From: an uncultured Prevotellaceae bacterium
Lineage (GTDB): Bacteria; Bacteroidota; Bacteroidia; Bacteroidales; Bacteroidaceae
Direction of reading: 5' to 3'
Length of the DNA: 40,645 nucleotides
Assembly (NCBI GenBank): GCA_902800245.1
Contig: CADCDY010000018.1
Coordinates: forward strand, 1-40,645
Shown: positions 26,445 to 35,607 of the stretch, piece after piece
How the letters are laid out: every line of letters begins with the position of its first letter
Position numbering within the stretch: position 1 is the stretch's first letter
The notes under the pieces: model-generated
Seen by the model: the letters and a program-made list of their open reading frames with translations, nothing else
Databases searched by the model: none
Told to the model about the DNA's origin: nothing
Position numbers and translations under genes: made by a program

Positions 26445-26478
26445 TTTTCAATTTTCAATTGTCAATTGAACTAAGCGT

Positions 26479-27015
26479 ATGGATATAGGAGTAATATCGA
26501 TGAGATATGCGAGGGCACTCTTGAAGAGTGCTACCGACCAGAAGCAGGAAGATGCCGTCTATCAAGAGATGATGACGGTAGCCAAGAGTTATCTGGACGT
26601 ACCCGCATTACGCCATACGATAGACAATCCCATGCTTTCGAAGGACAAGAAGGAGGCGTTGCTACTCGTTGCCGCTGGTGAAAAACCGTGTGAGTTGACG
26701 AAGGCATTCATCGCCCTTGTCTTGAAGGAAGACCGTGAGAACGTGATGCAATTCATGGCAAATTCGTATATCACGCTTTACCGCAAGCAGAAGAACGTCA
26801 TTCGTGGTAAACTCACCACCGCAGCCCGCGTCTCTGTGGAAACAGAACAAAAGATGCGTCAGATGGTGGAGAGCAAGACTAATGGTACTGTGGAGTTTGA
26901 GACTGAGGTGGATCCCGACATCATCGGTGGTTTCATCCTCGAATACGACACGTTCCGTATGGACGCCAGTGTCAAGTCGAAACTCAACACGATACTCACT
27001 CAGTTAAAGAAATAG
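26479..27015 (+). CDS. atpH: F1F0 ATP synthase subunit delta
   Basis: 178 residues. The N-terminal helical domain starts MDIGVISMRYARALLKSATD, typical of delta/OSCP (sMRYAkAL). The C-terminal part has TTAARVSVETEQKMRQMVES and the family signature DPDIIGGFILEYDTFRMDAS (about residues 143-162). It caps the alpha3-beta3 hexamer and binds the b stalk. The 34-base spacer before it holds the inverted repeat TTCAATTG-T-CAATTGAA (26454-26470). Confidence 0.97.
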   Translation: MDIGVISMRYARALLKSATDQKQEDAVYQEMMTVAKSYLDVPALRHTIDNPMLSKDKKEALLLVAAGEKPCELTKAFIALVLKEDRENVMQFMANSYITLYRKQKNVIRGKLTTAARVSVETEQKMRQMVESKTNGTVEFETEVDPDIIGGFILEYDTFRMDASVKSKLNTILTQLKK

Positions 27016-27065
27016 TCGTAATAACGTAATTCCGTTATAACGTAATAACGAAAAAAAGAAAACAA

Positions 27066-28652
27066 ATGTCAGATAAGATTAAACCAAGCGAAGTATCCCA
27101 GGTGCTGCTCGAACAGCTGAAAGGCATTCAGAATGCCGAACAGTTTGACGAGGTAGGAACCGTGCTCACCGTTAGCGATGGTGTTGCCCGCATCTATGGT
27201 CTGCGCAATGCCGAGTCCAAGGAACTGTTGGAGTTCGAGAATGGTACAATGGCTATCGTGGAGAACCTCGAGGAGGACAACGTCGGTTGTGTGCTGTTGG
27301 GTACCACGTCGGATATTAAGGAAGGTATGGTTGTGAAGCGTACCAAGCGCATCGCCTCTATCCGCGTCAATGACAACATGCTCGGCCGTATTGTCAATCC
27401 GCTGGGTCAGGCTGTTGATGGTTTGGGCGATATCGACCTCACCGACTCCTTTGAGATGCCGCTGGACCGCAAGGCACCAGGCGTTATCTATCGTCAGCCC
27501 GTGAAGGAGCCGCTACAGACAGGTCTGAAGGCCATTGACTCGATGATTCCCATTGGCCGTGGTCAGCGTGAGCTCATCATCGGTGACCGCCAGACGGGTA
27601 AGACCGCCATTGCTGTGGATACCATCATCAATCAGAAGAGTTTCTATGAGGCAGGCAAGCCTGTCTATTGTATCTATGTGGCCATCGGTCAGAAGGCCTC
27701 TACCGTTGCAAACCTCGTGCAGACACTGAAGGAGCGTGGGGCGATGCCATACACCATTGTGGTGGCTGCTACCGCTGCTGATCCTGCTGCTATGCAGTAC
27801 TATGCACCGTTTGCCGGTGCTGCTATCGGTGAGTACTTCCGCGATCGTGGTCTGCCCGCCCTCGTGGTCTATGACGACCTGTCGAAGCAGGCTGTTGCCT
27901 ATCGTGAGGTATCGCTGATTCTGCGTCGTCCTTCTGGACGTGAGGCTTATCCTGGTGATGTGTTCTATCTGCACTCTCGTCTCCTTGAGCGTGCTGCCAA
28001 GATGAACGAACAGCAGGAGGTAGCTGAGGCCATGAACGACCTGCCCGAGTGCATGAAGGGTCATGTCAGGGGTGGCGGTTCACTGACCGCTCTGCCTATC
28101 ATCGAGACACAGGCTGGCGACGTTTCCGCGTACATTCCTACCAACGTGATTTCTATTACCGATGGTCAGATATTCTTGGAGTCCAACCTCTTCAACCAAG
28201 GTGTCCGTCCTGCCATCAACGTCGGTATCTCCGTGAGCCGTGTGGGTGGTTCCGCACAGATCAAGTCCATGAAGAAGGTGGCTGGTACTCTGAAGATTGA
28301 CCAGGCACAGTATCGTGAGCTCGAGGCTTTCTCGCAGTTCTCCAGCGATATGGATGCCGTGACGGCTATGACACTGGATCGCGGTCGTAAGAACAGTCAG
28401 TTGCTCATTCAGCCACAGTACAGCCCAATGCCCGTTGGCGAACAGGTGGCCATCTTGTATTGCGGTGTTCACGGACTCATGCGCGATGTGCCCATCGCCA
28501 AGGTTCGCGAGTGTCAGGACCAGTTCCTCGACAAGTTGCGCTCTTCGGCTCCTGAGGTCATCGAGACGCTGGCTGCCGGAAAGATTGACGACGAGACCAC
28601 GAAAAAGATTGAGGCTGTGATGGCCGATATTGCCGGAACCTATAAAGCATGA
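27066..28652 (+). CDS. atpA: F1F0 ATP synthase subunit alpha
   Basis: 528 residues. The P-loop is G173-DRQTGKT-180, followed by [10 protein letters not shown]. Other conserved blocks are [11 protein letters not shown]-like [60 protein letters not shown] and [20 protein letters not shown], which contains the alpha-subunit arginine finger region. It forms the non-catalytic sites of F1. The 50-base spacer before it is made of TAACG repeats (direct and inverted CGTAATAACG). Confidence 0.99.
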   Translation: MSDKIKPSEVSQVLLEQLKGIQNAEQFDEVGTVLTVSDGVARIYGLRNAESKELLEFENGTMAIVENLEEDNVGCVLLGTTSDIKEGMVVKRTKRIASIRVNDNMLGRIVNPLGQAVDGLGDIDLTDSFEMPLDRKAPGVIYRQPVKEPLQTGLKAIDSMIPIGRGQRELIIGDRQTGKTAIAVDTIINQKSFYEAGKPVYCIYVAIGQKASTVANLVQTLKERGAMPYTIVVAATAADPAAMQYYAPFAGAAIGEYFRDRGLPALVVYDDLSKQAVAYREVSLILRRPSGREAYPGDVFYLHSRLLERAAKMNEQQEVAEAMNDLPECMKGHVRGGGSLTALPIIETQAGDVSAYIPTNVISITDGQIFLESNLFNQGVRPAINVGISVSRVGGSAQIKSMKKVAGTLKIDQAQYRELEAFSQFSSDMDAVTAMTLDRGRKNSQLLIQPQYSPMPVGEQVAILYCGVHGLMRDVPIAKVRECQDQFLDKLRSSAPEVIETLAAGKIDDETTKKIEAVMADIAGTYKA

Positions 28653-28658
28653 TAGCCT

Positions 28659-29627
28659 ATGGCTTCATTGAAAGAGATTAAAGGACGTATTGCTTCAGTC
28701 AACTCGACGCGCAAGATTACCTCTGCCATGAAGATGGTGGCTAATTCCAAGCTGCACCATGCGCAAGTGGCCATCCAGAACATGCTGCCCTACGAGACGA
28801 TGCTGGAGCACATCCTCAAATCGTTCCTGGCGGCCGATGCAGAGCCCAAGACTATCTTCGATCAGGAGCGTCCCGTGAAGCGTGTTGCCTTGGTGGTGTT
28901 CAGCAGCAACTCGTCACTCTGTGGCGGTTTCAACTCCAACATCATCAAGCTCATGCAGCGCACGGTGGATGCGTATACCGAAGAGTTAGGGCAGGGTAGT
29001 GTCGAGGTTTATCCCATTGGCCGTAAGGTCGCTGAGAAAGCTCGTAAGCTGGGTTACAACTGTTTTGGCGAGTATGCGTCACTGATTGACCATCCCCAAG
29101 TGCAGCCATGCATTGACATTGCAATGGAACTGGGTACCAAGTTTTACAATGGCGAGATAGACCGTGTGGAACTCATCTATCACCACTTCAAGAGCGCTGG
29201 CTCTCAGGTGTTGACGAAGAAGCAGTTCCTGCCCATCGACCTTGAAAGCGAACTGGGACGTGACCACGAGCGCGACCTGACCTCGAACCTTGCCACGAAG
29301 AAGGCTCAGGACTATCTGAAGAAGAATCGTCGCAAGAAAGAGGTGAAAGAAGGCGAAGTGGCACCACTCAACGATAACTTCATCGTTGAGCCCGACATGG
29401 ACACCGTGCTCACTGAGCTCCTGCCTAAGATGGCTCATCTCATGCTCTATACCGCATTGCTTGACAGTGTGGCTTCCGAGCATGCTGCCCGTATGGTGGC
29501 TATGCAGACGGCAACGGATAATGCCGACGAAATGTTGCGCCAACTGAACCTGCAGTACAACAAGAGTCGTCAGCAGGCCATTACTACCGAACTGCTTGAT
29601 ATTGTGGGTGGTAGCGTCGATAATTAG
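28659..29627 (+). CDS. atpG: F1F0 ATP synthase subunit gamma
   Basis: 322 residues, longer than the 287 of E. coli because of an extra charged segment (KKNRRKKEVKEGEVAPLN, about residues 223-240), common in this group. The N-terminal helix (MASLKEIKGRIASVNSTRKI, TSAMKMVANSKLHHAQ) and the C-terminal helix (ASEHAARMVAMQTATDNADE, LNLQYNKSRQQAITTELLDI) form the rotating shaft. It is the last gene of the operon, 6 bases after atpA, and is followed by a strong terminator. Confidence 0.98.
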   Translation: MASLKEIKGRIASVNSTRKITSAMKMVANSKLHHAQVAIQNMLPYETMLEHILKSFLAADAEPKTIFDQERPVKRVALVVFSSNSSLCGGFNSNIIKLMQRTVDAYTEELGQGSVEVYPIGRKVAEKARKLGYNCFGEYASLIDHPQVQPCIDIAMELGTKFYNGEIDRVELIYHHFKSAGSQVLTKKQFLPIDLESELGRDHERDLTSNLATKKAQDYLKKNRRKKEVKEGEVAPLNDNFIVEPDMDTVLTELLPKMAHLMLYTALLDSVASEHAARMVAMQTATDNADEMLRQLNLQYNKSRQQAITTELLDIVGGSVDN

Positions 29628-29651
29628 GCAACCCACTCATTCATAACAAAG

Positions 29652-29688
29652 AAGACTGGCATTCCAACGCGGGAATGCCAGTCTTTTT
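29652..29688. terminator. Rho-independent terminator ending the ATP synthase operon
   Basis: A perfect 14-base stem (29652-29665 with 29672-29685) closes a six-base loop and is followed by five T. It lies 24 bases after the atpG stop and can also serve the convergent EEP gene, whose end is at 29711. Confidence 0.95.
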
Positions 29689-29710
29689 AATGATACCTTG
29701 GCGGGTTATA

Positions 29711-30778
29711 TCAGTATGTTACCTTCATGAATACCGGCAGGTGGTCTGACGTCGTCAGATCCTCCTTGTAATAGGTCAGTCCCTTGAAGAACTTATCATG
29801 GAAGATATAGTCGATGCGAACAGCCTTCTTGCCGCGATAGGTGTGCATCCACCCCGCACCGCATTCCTTGAAGCCGTCCACCATGTCACCTAACATGGTA
29901 TTATAGACAAACGAGTATGGCACGTCATTGAAGTCACCGCAAATGATACAGGGCTTCTCCGTCTGGCGTTTCTCGTTGGCAATCGTTATGGCCTGTCCTG
30001 CGCGGAACATCATTCCCAGCGTATAGTTGCCGAACAGCGCATTCATCACGCGGCTGTTGCTTGGACTGAAGTCTTCATACGGATTGTTTGCCTGCAACTT
30101 GCTGGCCTGGTGCAAGGTGCGGTTGATACCTGTGGTTTCCAAGTGTACGTTGAAAAATCGTATGACTTGTCCTTTGACGTCGACATCTGCCCACATGGCA
30201 CTTTGGTTCGAGTCGTCGAAATCTATTGTCTTGCTGTCCTTGATGGGATAACGGCTGAATACGACCATGTCACCACGACCAACAGCCATATAGGGGAAGT
30301 ACTCCATATAGTTCTTTGAGTTCTTCTTGTCGCCGCTCATCTCGCTATATTCCTGCATACACAGCACGTCCACCTTCTGACGACGCATCTGTGCCAGGAT
30401 GTCCTGTGCCAGAAATCCCGATGTCTCACGTCCGAACATCGCTACGTTATACGTCGCAATCTTCAGTCCCTTTTCTGCTTCGGCTTTCTTGTCGAGGGAA
30501 CCAAACTGGTAAATCGTGCCGATATAGGGAACACAGCAGGCTAAGGTAATCGTGGGAATAAGAGCATATATCCACTTGCGACGTACCAGCCAAAAAATCA
30601 GCATGAGCACGTTGGCAGCAATGAGAACAGGCAGAATATATACCAACATGGCGCGTGCTGAATGTCCTACAGGATTGACGTCACCGCCAAAGAGTGCTAC
30701 AATGGTAAATGCAGTCAAAATGCACTGTATCACTAAAAACATCATCGAGATGTACTTATATACTGCTAATTTGCCCAT
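29711..30778 (-). CDS. Membrane-anchored endonuclease/exonuclease/phosphatase (EEP) family hydrolase
   Basis: 355 residues. Three N-terminal membrane segments (about 8-30, 43-63 and 70-90) are followed by an EEP domain. Visible motifs are KIATYNVAMFG (start), VLCMQEYSE (metal-binding Glu), FFNVHLETTG, IICGDFNDVPYS (catalytic Asp and Asn) and the final TSDHLPVFMKV (Asp-His). EEP enzymes cleave phosphodiesters in nucleic acids or sugar/lipid phosphates; with a membrane anchor the substrate may be outside the cytoplasm. It lies 15 bases after the histidine kinase gene on the same strand, suggesting co-transcription. Confidence 0.9.
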   Translation of the reverse strand: MGKLAVYKYISMMFLVIQCILTAFTIVALFGGDVNPVGHSARAMLVYILPVLIAANVLMLIFWLVRRKWIYALIPTITLACCVPYIGTIYQFGSLDKKAEAEKGLKIATYNVAMFGRETSGFLAQDILAQMRRQKVDVLCMQEYSEMSGDKKNSKNYMEYFPYMAVGRGDMVVFSRYPIKDSKTIDFDDSNQSAMWADVDVKGQVIRFFNVHLETTGINRTLHQASKLQANNPYEDFSPSNSRVMNALFGNYTLGMMFRAGQAITIANEKRQTEKPCIICGDFNDVPYSFVYNTMLGDMVDGFKECGAGWMHTYRGKKAVRIDYIFHDKFFKGLTYYKEDLTTSDHLPVFMKVTY

Positions 30779-30793
30779 ATCGTATGACTATTG

Positions 30794-32044
30794 TTATTTC
30801 TTGACGTATTTTTCTACTGTATCCAACAAATCCTCTACACGGAAAGGTTTTGCCATGAATTCATCGCAGCCTGCGGCCTTTGCCTCACGGATATTCTCGT
30901 CGAAGGCATAAGCCGAGAGTGCTATCACCGGTATGTTGTGATTGACTTCTTTGATGATTCGGGTGGCATCCAGTCCGTTCATGCCTGGCATACGGATGTC
31001 CATCAGAACCAGATTTGGCTGTTCGTCTTCACAGAGAGTCACCGCCTCGATGCCATTCACGGCTCGTAACAGACGATAGCGTTTTGAAAGGACAATACGT
31101 ACCAGTTCGAAGTTGCTGTCCTCGTCTTCTGCCACCAATATCAGCGGGGCATTCTTCAGGTTGGTCATTGTTGTCGAACGGATGGTTCGCGAGTTGGTTG
31201 TCGTGCGGCTGTTCTTGCTCATGCCGCCAATGGTACCCTCGAAGGGCAGCACAAAGCGGAATGTAGAACCTTCGCCCAGTTTCGACTGTACACTGATCGT
31301 TCCGTCCATCTTCTCAACGATGGTCTTACACAGAGCCAGTCCCAACCCATAGCCTTTTTGCTCGTCAGCATCGCGCGACACATACGTACCGAAGATGTTC
31401 TCAAGGTCGTTGGGGTCAATACCAGAGCCTGTATCGGTAACAAAGAACTCTACATCTGTGCCGTCGTTGACGAGTCGGTAACCATAGGTAATACTGCCTT
31501 TCACCGTATGTTTCAGCGCATTACCTATCAGGTTCGAGAACACCTGTGTCACTCGGTTGGCATCGGTGTTGAGTGTTACCTTCATGTTCGGCTTGTTCCA
31601 AATGAGTTGCAGTGAATCCGGACAGCGGAACTTGAAGATGTTTTGCAGGCTATGGCAGAGATCATTCAGGTCGGTCATTCCTTTCTTGATGCTGATTTCA
31701 CCGGCCTCTACGCGCGACAAATCAAGGATGTCGTTGATGAGCGACAACAGACGCCCGTTGTTACTCTCGATGATTTCCATATATTTCATACGGTCTTCCG
31801 GAGAGTCCGTTTCCGCCATCACGCGAGAAAAGCCCTCGATGGCATTCAAGGGAGTACGTATCTCGTGACTCATATTAGCGAGGAAAAGCGACTTCATGCG
31901 GCTGGCCTGCTCTGCCTTTTTCGCTTTTTCTTCGTATTCGTTCAATTTTTTGTTTGCGGCTTCTAATTGCAGTTCCACCGAGTGAAGTTTCGCATTCGTC
32001 TCAGCTAACTTCTGCAATAGCGTCTCGCGTTCGTTTTGCTCCAT
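30794..32044 (-). CDS. Soluble hybrid histidine kinase / response regulator
   Basis: 416 residues without signal peptide or membrane helix. Residues 1-50 form a coiled coil (heptads of Leu, Ala, Glu, Lys). HisKA follows with H60 in NMSHEIRTPLNAIEGF, then HATPase_c with the N box NLIGNALKHT, G1 DTGSGID and G2 GYGLGLALCKT. A C-terminal receiver domain (about 300-416) has the acid pair LVAEDED, phospho-acceptor D349 in VLMDIRMPGMNG, and K in MAKPF. No output domain is present, so it probably passes phosphate to a separate protein. The promoter at 32083-32090 has the TTATTCG-extended -7 box. Confidence 0.93.
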   Translation of the reverse strand: MEQNERETLLQKLAETNAKLHSVELQLEAANKKLNEYEEKAKKAEQASRMKSLFLANMSHEIRTPLNAIEGFSRVMAETDSPEDRMKYMEIIESNNGRLLSLINDILDLSRVEAGEISIKKGMTDLNDLCHSLQNIFKFRCPDSLQLIWNKPNMKVTLNTDANRVTQVFSNLIGNALKHTVKGSITYGYRLVNDGTDVEFFVTDTGSGIDPNDLENIFGTYVSRDADEQKGYGLGLALCKTIVEKMDGTISVQSKLGEGSTFRFVLPFEGTIGGMSKNSRTTTNSRTIRSTTMTNLKNAPLILVAEDEDSNFELVRIVLSKRYRLLRAVNGIEAVTLCEDEQPNLVLMDIRMPGMNGLDATRIIKEVNHNIPVIALSAYAFDENIREAKAAGCDEFMAKPFRVEDLLDTVEKYVKK

Positions 32045-32082
32045 CCTTTTCAGTATTAATCTATAAATCGCAAATTTGGGTA

Positions 32083-32090
32083 CAAAGTTA
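32083..32090 (-). promoter_or_regulatory. -7 box of the histidine kinase-EEP operon
   Basis: TAACTTTG on the minus strand, preceded by TTATTCG (plus 32091-32097). The start codon of the kinase is about 38 bases downstream. Confidence 0.65.
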
Positions 32091-32176
32091 CGAATAATCG
32101 GCTAAAAAGGCGAAGAAAATACGATAAAAAATCTTTAAAAAAGTATAATGAGAGGTAATGTTGGTTATTAAGATAA

Positions 32177-33394
32177 CTATCCGCGTTTGGCTTTTTCCCA
32201 CGCACCAGAGGTGCTGTGGGTGGAGAGATACTTCATGCCTCGGAAAACGTTGAGGTTCATGAAGAGGAAGTAGTAAGGCACATAGAGCAGCTTGTTTTTG
32301 CGCCCCTGTTTTTCCAATGTCCAGGAGGCAAGGGCTGCGAGGTAGAACAGCACCTGAAGAATCCAGATGACGGTATAGACGGTGCCAGCCTTGAGGAACA
32401 CCAGCGCGACATTCAGGGGAATGAGGGCGAGTAGGGCAATGGGGGTGATGCTCCAGCGCAGTACGCGGTGACTGACAAACTGGAAGGCCACCACGGGACG
32501 ACGGAAGGGATTCATCATCTGACGGAGCCACCACACGCTCTGCAGTCCTCCTGCGGCAATGCGGCGTTTGCGCTTCGACTCTTCCGTAAGGTCGGCCGAA
32601 CCGTATTCCATCGCGTAAGCATCCGACGTGTAGGCAATCTTATATCCTTGGTCCACCATGCGCATCGACATCACGAAATCGTCGAGCAGTGCCGTTTCGG
32701 GCATGGGTTCATAGAACCGCGTGCGGATGGCATTCAGTTCGCCTGCGGCACCCATGGCGGAGTACAGCTCGCTGTCCATGCGTTTCAGTGCGCTTTCGTA
32801 TTTCCAGTACAAGCCCTCTCCCTCAGCAGCGGCCTGCCCCTCGTGACGCGCCATCACGCGTTTCTCACCGGCCACACAGGCCACGCGTGGGTCTTGGAAA
32901 CAACGTACTATCTCGCGTACGGCCTCCCGATTGACAATGGTGTTGGCATCGGTCATCATGGTAATCTCCGAACGCACCATGCTGATGCCGTGATTCAGTG
33001 CGGCGGTCTTGCCGCGACGCTCTGGGCTGAACACCACCTCGACGTCCGCATAGCGTGCCAGCCGTTCGTTTGTCTGGTCTGTTGAGCCGTCGGTGACCCA
33101 CATAATATGGAGTTTGTCGTGCGGATAATCCAGTTGCAGCGTGTTTTCCATTTTCATGTCCACGACGTCCTGTTCGTTGTAGGCACAGATCATGAAGGTT
33201 ACCTCTGGCAGTTCCGCTTCGTCAGTGGGCAAAGCCTTCCTCTCGGCCTTGCCCCTCACGATGCGTTTCAGTCTGACCAACAGCCATAGCAGCATGCCAT
33301 ATCCCAGATAGGTATAAAATACGAGGAATGCACATATCCAGAATGCTATTTTCAATGCTGCCATAATGTTCAATGTGTCAGTCATTTGTTTCAA
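32177..33394 (-). CDS. Family 2 glycosyltransferase, processive-type membrane protein
   Basis: 405 residues. One N-terminal membrane segment (about 14-37, KIAFWICAFLVFYTYLGYGM) is followed by a GT-A domain with VTFMICAYNEQDVV, WVTDGSTDQTNERL, MMTDANTIV (the DxD-like site) and DDFVMSMRMVDQGYKI. The acceptor-site block RKRRIAAGGLQSVWWL corresponds to the (Q/R)xxRW region. Three or four C-terminal membrane helices follow. Such enzymes build polysaccharides or glycolipids from nucleotide sugars at the inner membrane. The first start at 33394 overlaps the RNase gene by 17 bases; Met codons at residues 5 and 11 would reduce or remove the overlap. Confidence 0.9.
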   Translation of the reverse strand: MKQMTDTLNIMAALKIAFWICAFLVFYTYLGYGMLLWLLVRLKRIVRGKAERKALPTDEAELPEVTFMICAYNEQDVVDMKMENTLQLDYPHDKLHIMWVTDGSTDQTNERLARYADVEVVFSPERRGKTAALNHGISMVRSEITMMTDANTIVNREAVREIVRCFQDPRVACVAGEKRVMARHEGQAAAEGEGLYWKYESALKRMDSELYSAMGAAGELNAIRTRFYEPMPETALLDDFVMSMRMVDQGYKIAYTSDAYAMEYGSADLTEESKRKRRIAAGGLQSVWWLRQMMNPFRRPVVAFQFVSHRVLRWSITPIALLALIPLNVALVFLKAGTVYTVIWILQVLFYLAALASWTLEKQGRKNKLLYVPYYFLFMNLNVFRGMKYLSTHSTSGAWEKAKRG

Positions 33395-34958
33395 TCTCCT
33401 CCTGCATGTCGATATACTGACGCTCCTTGTCGTAGAATTCGTACTGCAGGAAGGCTAGTTTCTGAGAAGGAACGATATGGACACCCATACCGTATTTCAT
33501 GATCCACCGGTGTTTCAGCGATACGAGGCCCTGATTGATGTAGGCGGCAACGTAAGGATGAACATGCAGGTAGAACTTGCGGATGCCTATCTTGTTGACC
33601 AGGCGGTCAATCTTGCTCTCCAATTGGTCCGTAAACAGGATAGACGACTTGATTTTGCCCTTGCCAAAGCAGGTGGGGCACGTTTCTTCTACGTTGACAT
33701 CCATAGCCGGACGGACACGCTGACGCGTAATCTGCATCAGTCCGAACTTCGACAGCGGCAGGATGTTGTGGCGCGCTCTGTCTTTCTGCATGTTCTTACA
33801 CATGCGTTCATAGAGCATTTGACGGTCTTCGGCAAGACTCATGTCAATGAAGTCGACGACGATGATGCCACCCATATCGCGCAGTCGCAACTGGCGGGCC
33901 AGCTCGTCGGCAGCACCCAGGTTTACCTCCAGTGCGTTGGCCTCCTGACCGTTTTCGGCACGTGTACGGTTGCCGGAGTTCACGTCTACGACGTGCATGG
34001 CCTCTGTATGCTGAATGATGAGGTATGCTCCGCGCTTGTAGTTCACCGTCTTGCCGAAACTCGACTTGAGCTGCTTGGTGACATTGAAATTGTCGAAGAT
34101 AGGCACATTGCCGTTATACTTCTTGACAATGTCCTGTTTCTCTGGGGCGATGAGTGACACGTAGTCCCGAACCTGATGGAAAATGTCCTCGTCGTTCACG
34201 TAAATGCCGTCATACGTGGGGTCGAACACGTCACGCAGCAAGGCCACCGCACGACCAGTCTCCTCGTAACACAACTGAGGAGTCTTCGTGGCTTTCTCAG
34301 CCTTGGTGATGGTGTCTTCCCATCGTTTGACGAGCGCCTTCATCTCCTTGTCGAGCTCAGCCACACGCTTGCCTTCGGCCGATGTACGTACGATGACACC
34401 GAAGTTCTTGGGGCGGATGCTCTGGACGAGTTGTTTCAGTCGGGCGCGCTCTTCGCCTTTCTTGATTTTTGAAGAAACCGAAACCTTATCTCCGAACGGC
34501 ATGAGCACCATGAATCGTCCTGCGAAGCTCAGTTCGCACGACAGGCGCGGACCCTTGGTATTGATTGGTTCCTTGACCACCTGAACCAATACCTCCTGAC
34601 CCACTTTCAACGTTGTTGCCACGCTGCCTTCCTTCGGCAGGTCGGGCTGGTGCGTTGCCTTAGCAATGGGATAAAGTTTCTTCTTGTCGCTTTGTACCTG
34701 TTTAAGATACTTTTCGTAAGAGCTGAATTGAGTGCCTAAGTCAAGATAGTGGAGAAAGGCGTCGCGCTCGGAGCCTACGTCAACGAAGCAGGCGTTCAGT
34801 CCGGGCATGAGCTTGCGCACACGGCCCAGATAGATGTTGCCGACCGAGTAGCTGGCCTCCTCGCGTTTCTCGTTCTGGTATTCCACCAGATTCTTGTCCT
34901 CGAGCAGGGCCATCGAGATCTCTTTCGGCTGAACATCGATGATGAGTTCGCTTGTCAT
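33378..34958 (-). CDS. rng: Ribonuclease E/G family protein
   Basis: 526 residues. It starts MTSELIIDVQPKEISMALLE with an N-terminal S1 domain (NIYLGRVRKLMPGLNACFVD, about 41-60; and RDAFLHYLDL). A long linker leads to the RNase H-like and DNase I-like core: VVDVNSGNRTRAE and GGIIVVDFIDM give the metal-binding acids. The Zn-link C-P-T-C appears in EETCPTCFGKGKI. There is no long C-terminal scaffold, as in RNase G. It processes rRNA and turns over mRNA in the cytoplasm. Its end overlaps the glycosyltransferase gene. Confidence 0.95.
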   Translation of the reverse strand: MTSELIIDVQPKEISMALLEDKNLVEYQNEKREEASYSVGNIYLGRVRKLMPGLNACFVDVGSERDAFLHYLDLGTQFSSYEKYLKQVQSDKKKLYPIAKATHQPDLPKEGSVATTLKVGQEVLVQVVKEPINTKGPRLSCELSFAGRFMVLMPFGDKVSVSSKIKKGEERARLKQLVQSIRPKNFGVIVRTSAEGKRVAELDKEMKALVKRWEDTITKAEKATKTPQLCYEETGRAVALLRDVFDPTYDGIYVNDEDIFHQVRDYVSLIAPEKQDIVKKYNGNVPIFDNFNVTKQLKSSFGKTVNYKRGAYLIIQHTEAMHVVDVNSGNRTRAENGQEANALEVNLGAADELARQLRLRDMGGIIVVDFIDMSLAEDRQMLYERMCKNMQKDRARHNILPLSKFGLMQITRQRVRPAMDVNVEETCPTCFGKGKIKSSILFTDQLESKIDRLVNKIGIRKFYLHVHPYVAAYINQGLVSLKHRWIMKYGMGVHIVPSQKLAFLQYEFYDKERQYIDMQEEIETND

Positions 34959-35070
34959 GTCTCTTTTTCTTGTTATTTACTCTATTCTTTTAGTACTTTA
35001 AAAGAGCGTACCGTTGAAACTTGTTCGCCTCGCTGGTACACTCCTTTCATTCTTTCTTGCTCGTCAGGGC

Positions 35071-35160
35071 TTACTTGCTCTTATGACGATTCTTGCGCAG
35101 TCTCTTCTTGCGCTTGTGAGTAGCCATCTTGTGGCCCTTCTTTTTCTTTCCGTTTGGCAT
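35071..35160 (-). CDS. 29-residue very basic protein, likely ribosome-associated
   Basis: The minus strand from 35160 encodes MPNGKKKKGHKMATHKRKKR followed by LRKNRHKSK and a stop at 35071. 16 of its 29 residues are Lys or Arg and four are His, which is typical of tiny ribosomal proteins. It lies between the HU-like gene and the RNase E/G gene, all on one strand; I believe this order and peptide are common in Bacteroidetes, where the peptide is usually unannotated or hypothetical. A ribosomal role is inferred from composition and context. Confidence 0.75.
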   Translation of the reverse strand: MPNGKKKKGHKMATHKRKKRLRKNRHKSK

Positions 35161-35188
35161 AATGTGATAAACTTATTAAAATTGTGAA

Positions 35189-35464
35189 TTATTGCATTTT
35201 CTCTACAAAACTCTTTGCAGGCTTGAACGACGGGATGTCGTGAGCGTCGATAATCATCGTGACGTTCCTCGAAATGTTACGTGCGGTCTTCTTGGCGCGG
35301 TGCTTGATGGTAAACGTACCAAAGCCGCGAAGGAACACCGGCTCCTTGTCTTTTGCTATACAATCGCGTATCTCGCCCATAAATGCTTCAACAGCAATGG
35401 CAATATCTTTTTTAGGAAGACCCGTCTTCTCAGCGATATTGTTGATAATGTCTGCTTTTGTCAT
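35189..35464 (-). CDS. hup: HU-family DNA-binding protein
   Basis: 91 residues, full length for HU/IHF. It starts MTKADIINNIAEKTGLPKKD, with the dimer helices, then EPVFLRGFGTFTIKHRAKKT (about 42-61), which leads into the DNA-binding arm, and ends with the signature ARNISRNVTMIIDAHDIPSF...FKPAKSF (the usual P in the arm is replaced, RNISRN instead of RNPxTG). It bends DNA and organises the nucleoid. The promoter TAACTTTG lies at plus 35505-35512. The basic peptide gene follows 28 bases downstream. Confidence 0.95.
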   Translation of the reverse strand: MTKADIINNIAEKTGLPKKDIAIAVEAFMGEIRDCIAKDKEPVFLRGFGTFTIKHRAKKTARNISRNVTMIIDAHDIPSFKPAKSFVEKMQ

Positions 35465-35504
35465 TTTTGTATAAATATTTTTATTAAATTCATGTTTCGG
35501 GCTG

Positions 35505-35512
35505 CAAAGTTA
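35505..35512 (-). promoter_or_regulatory. -7 box of the HU-like gene
   Basis: TAACTTTG on the minus strand, followed by GCAG, about 40 bases before the start codon at 35464. Confidence 0.65.
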
Positions 35513-35550
35513 CTAATTTTCAGCGTGATATAAAAATATTCTTGCCTTTT

Positions 35551-35582
35551 TTTTCTAAAAAAAATTATTTTTCGTATCTTTG
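35551..35582 (+). promoter_or_regulatory. Promoter of the epimerase-cbiB operon
   Basis: CTTG at 35551-35554, 20 bases, then TATCTTTG at 35575-35582, preceded by TTCG. The ATG at 35608 follows 25 bases later. Confidence 0.7.
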
Positions 35583-35607
35583 CAGTCAAATTTTAGAGAT
35601 TATTAAG

